Shown here piece after piece: positions 61,919-64,000 of a DNA stretch of 64,000 nt. Numbering within the stretch: the stretch's first letter is position 1; the number at the start of each line of letters is the position of its first letter. The translations under genes and the position numbers were made by a program. The notes beneath the pieces are model-generated. The model searched no databases and was not told the origin of the DNA. It was given only the letters and a program-made list of their open reading frames with translations. Origin of the DNA: Fretibacter rubidus (GTDB lineage Bacteria; Pseudomonadota; Alphaproteobacteria; Caulobacterales; Maricaulaceae); NCBI RefSeq assembly GCF_041429785.1, contig NZ_CP163423.1:2728001-2792000 (forward strand), read 5' to 3'.

Positions 61919-63169
61919 TTAAACACGGCGCACGCGCGGCCTGCCCCGACGGGACAACAGCAAATCAGTTACCGCCCAAACCAAAGCGTCGGCGCGGTCA
62001 GGACTGTGTTTCAAACTCTCTGTGCCCAAGGTGCAAAGCTCGTCCTCCAATTCGGAGTATGTACGGACATGTTTCACGCGACCCTGTTCATAAAGCGCGG
62101 CAACGGGTTCTGCACGCACGGCTTTACCCCGGGACGCATGAACGGTTTTCACGATGGCCTCTGGGTCAATGGTCTTAAGCGTGAGCGCAACCATCTCTCC
62201 GCCTTGATTGACTTCGGCGAGAATATAATCTGCGCCGTAGCTCTCCCATAATCCGATTGCCCGCCGCGCCCATGCCTCGGGTGAGAGGCCCTGCACGGTT
62301 GCGTCTTGCAATATGTGGACCGTATCAAACTCGCCCGCCTGCCCGCGTAGCAATCCCGCCACAACCAAACCACAGGCATCAGAGCGAACGCCAGAGGTGA
62401 CAGGCGGATCAAGGGCAATAATGATTTTATCATAGATAAACTCACGCGCGTCTGATTGCTCCATATGGCAGGCTTCTATCATGGCCCGCGTCCAGAGTGC
62501 GCCTGCGTGATCTGTGATAATCTCGCCGCCGAGTTCTTGACGCCCCAAGCGGGTTCCGCCGTAGGCATCCTCTACCGCTTTGATAAAAACAGGCGAAAGA
62601 TTGGCGGCATTATCCGATGTCTTTGCTGTGCTGACCACAAGCCCGTCTTGGGCCATCAAGGCGGTAAGCGCCGCAATCGGGCGCGGGGTTGTTGTCATCA
62701 CAAGACGCGGTTTATCCCCTAATCGCAAGGCCAGGCGCAAATTAGACAGCGTGTCATCTGGATAGGCCCAAGCACAAAATTCATCGCCCCAAGCGCAATC
62801 AAATTGCGGCCCGCGCAAGCCATCTGGGTCTTCCGAAGAATAAACAAAGCCAACCGCACCGTTGGGCCATTCCAAACGACGCCGCGATGATTGGTAGCGT
62901 GGGCGCGCATCAACGGGCCCTAAATTCATCAAGCCACTTTCACCAAATAGCATCACTTCGCGCGCATCATTATAGGTCGGCGCGACAAGGGCGACGCGTT
63001 TTGCGCCTTGCTTAATTTGCGCGCGCACCCATTCTGCACCAGCCCGTGTTTTCCCGCAACCGCGCCCACCCAGTAGGAGCCAGATAAGCCAATCACCAGC
63101 TGGGGGCCATTGGTCATTTCGCGCCAAAGCCTGCCATTCATAGACTTGGGGTATGTCGCGACTATTCAT
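61919..63169 (-). CDS. GTA terminase large subunit (gp2-like)
   Basis: The motor that packages about one gene-length of host DNA. The 416-residue protein has Walker A LGGRGCGKTRAGAEW (about residues 33-47), a Walker B-like DCAWGDEFCAW, and a nuclease domain (IIALDPPVTSGVRSDACG; YILAEVNQGGEMV). It is closest in pattern to GTA/Terminase_6 enzymes. It overlaps gp1 by eight bases. The portal gene, normally next, is 4.3 kb away. Confidence 0.95.
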   Translation of the reverse strand: MNSRDIPQVYEWQALARNDQWPPAGDWLIWLLLGGRGCGKTRAGAEWVRAQIKQGAKRVALVAPTYNDAREVMLFGESGLMNLGPVDARPRYQSSRRRLEWPNGAVGFVYSSEDPDGLRGPQFDCAWGDEFCAWAYPDDTLSNLRLALRLGDKPRLVMTTTPRPIAALTALMAQDGLVVSTAKTSDNAANLSPVFIKAVEDAYGGTRLGRQELGGEIITDHAGALWTRAMIEACHMEQSDAREFIYDKIIIALDPPVTSGVRSDACGLVVAGLLRGQAGEFDTVHILQDATVQGLSPEAWARRAIGLWESYGADYILAEVNQGGEMVALTLKTIDPEAIVKTVHASRGKAVRAEPVAALYEQGRVKHVRTYSELEDELCTLGTESLKHSPDRADALVWAVTDLLLSRRGRPRVRRV

Positions 63170-63503
63170 CGGGATGGATTACAATTGTCGGCATAGCTGA
63201 CGCGTCAAGACGGGCAAGGTAGCGCGTCAGTCGCGCGCGTAGCTCTTCAGGGTCAAGCTCATCAGCGGGGCGGATATTATCTGCGATTTTTTTATCCTTA
63301 GGCAATAGCGTTTCGTTATAGGTCTCTATGTCTTTGATGAGTTTAAACAGGGACGTCATGGTCGCTACGGATTTGTGACAGGGGTCCATATCGCCATTTT
63401 GTGAGTCCCGTTGAGTATTGACCATAAAATCAGACAATATAGCCCGTAGGCCAGTCGTCGCTATGGTGTCGTATTTTTGGAAGATTGTTTCGTTATCATT
63501 CAT
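63162..63503 (-). CDS. GTA gp1-like small terminase
   Basis: The 113-residue protein is acidic and mostly helical (FKLIKDIETYNETLLPKDKK; DPEELRARLTRYLARLDA). Its position at the head of the cluster, overlapping terminase, matches RcGTA g1, now known as the small terminase that lacks specific DNA binding. No other recognisable motif. The cluster promoter should lie upstream in the 114-bp gap. Confidence 0.75.
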   Translation of the reverse strand: MNDNETIFQKYDTIATTGLRAILSDFMVNTQRDSQNGDMDPCHKSVATMTSLFKLIKDIETYNETLLPKDKKIADNIRPADELDPEELRARLTRYLARLDASAMPTIVIHPDE

Positions 63504-63617
63504 ATGCGCAGCATAAAGCCGTCGTAAGACCCGTGAATGTGTTTACCAAAAGCGGCTGTAATCCCCGCATGGGTCATGATAGAACAGCAGAGCGCAAGAG
63601 AGCTTAAAGGACAGATT

Positions 63618-64000
63618 ATGTTACCCAGCTACCCGACTTTACAATTTGGTCATTCGGAAGAAACGGATATGATCCGTGAAACCGTTAGAGGCTTTTGCCA
63701 AGACAATCTGGCCCCGATTGCCGCTGATATTGACGCGACCAATGAATTTCCTCGCCATTTATGGCCTGCCATGGGCGAGTTGGGGATGCACGGCATTACG
63801 GTTGACGAAGAAGACGGAGGCTTAGGGCTGGGCTACCTTGAACATACCATTGCGATTGAAGAAGTGAGCCGCGCGTCAGCCTCCGTGGGGTTGTCATATG
63901 GCGCGCATTCTAATCTGTGTATTAACCAGCTGCGCCGTTGGGGTAATGCTGAGCAAAAAGCAAAATACCTTCCCGGTTTGATATCGGGCGAGCATTTAGG
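63618..64000 (+). CDS. Isovaleryl-CoA-dehydrogenase-like acyl-CoA dehydrogenase (partial, 3' end outside window)
   Basis: The plus strand from ATG 63,618 (AAAGGA upstream) encodes TDMIRETVRGFCQDNLAPIA, ELGMHGITVDEEDGGLGLGY, EEVSRASASVGLSYGAHSNL, CINQLRRWGNAEQKAKYLPG and GEHL, then runs off the right edge. The SVGLSYGAHSNLCINQ stretch is typical of isovaleryl-CoA dehydrogenase in leucine breakdown. It is divergent from the GTA cluster with a 114-bp gap. Confidence 0.88.
   Translation, partial: MLPSYPTLQFGHSEETDMIRETVRGFCQDNLAPIAADIDATNEFPRHLWPAMGELGMHGITVDEEDGGLGLGYLEHTIAIEEVSRASASVGLSYGAHSNLCINQLRRWGNAEQKAKYLPGLISGEHL

Overview
The window is a chromosomal segment of an alphaproteobacterium, most likely a marine, stalked or dimorphic member of the Maricaulales/Caulobacterales (Hyphomonadaceae or Robiginitomaculaceae type). 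The evidence is a CcrM-type GANTC methyltransferase with its C-terminal domain, a Flp/Tad pilin, a PleC-like histidine kinase, an EipA/DUF1134 lipoprotein, an HWE kinase, the split b/b' ATP synthase, and a full Rhodobacter-type gene transfer agent (GTA) cluster. No rRNA, tRNA or CRISPR array is visible.

Positions 1-17,000 are mostly housekeeping: the end of a Flp pilin gene, then mutT, argJ and a parvulin lipoprotein on the minus strand, secA facing away, an EipA-like lipoprotein, rmuC, recR, accD-folC, an HWE sensor kinase, ccrM, a retropepsin-like protease, mutY and a DUF721 protein. Positions 16,200-21,400 hold two DsbA-like thiol oxidoreductases followed directly by smc. The smc 3' side (21,340-22,440) is rich in hairpins and carries a REPIN-like paired repeat and one unrecognised gene. 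An A+T-rich pair of membrane proteins (22,441-23,819) looks acquired. The F0 operon atpI-atpB-atpE-atpF'-atpF (24,233-26,708) ends at a clear terminator and is followed by pepN. An isolated A+T-rich caspase-like gene (29,664-31,091) is a second accessory island. Then come an EAL protein and a large PleC-like kinase.

Positions 35,000-46,000 are minus-strand regulatory operons: an HtrA protease, an OmpR-type regulator, its sensor kinase and glnE; then PepSY, a response regulator, a sensor kinase and a DUF938 methyltransferase, next to a DnaJ-class chaperone.

Positions 46,186-63,503 hold a GTA cluster in RcGTA order from gp1/terminase to gp15. It has an internal terminator right after the capsid gene, and the stretch between large terminase and portal is expanded. 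That stretch contains two cluster-strand genes (TPR-like, DUF2726) and, from end sequences and target duplications I read directly, two insertions. The first is a 2.35-kb IS1595-family transposon (57,739-60,089; 8-bp duplication AATTTAGT) carrying a DUF3800 gene, a divergent 47-codon gene and a 62-codon gene. The second is a likely 0.7-kb non-autonomous relative (61,202-61,897; duplication AGCTCAAA) carrying one membrane-protein gene. Its outer end matches the first element's left end at 25 of 26 positions. The window ends inside an isovaleryl-CoA-dehydrogenase-like gene.
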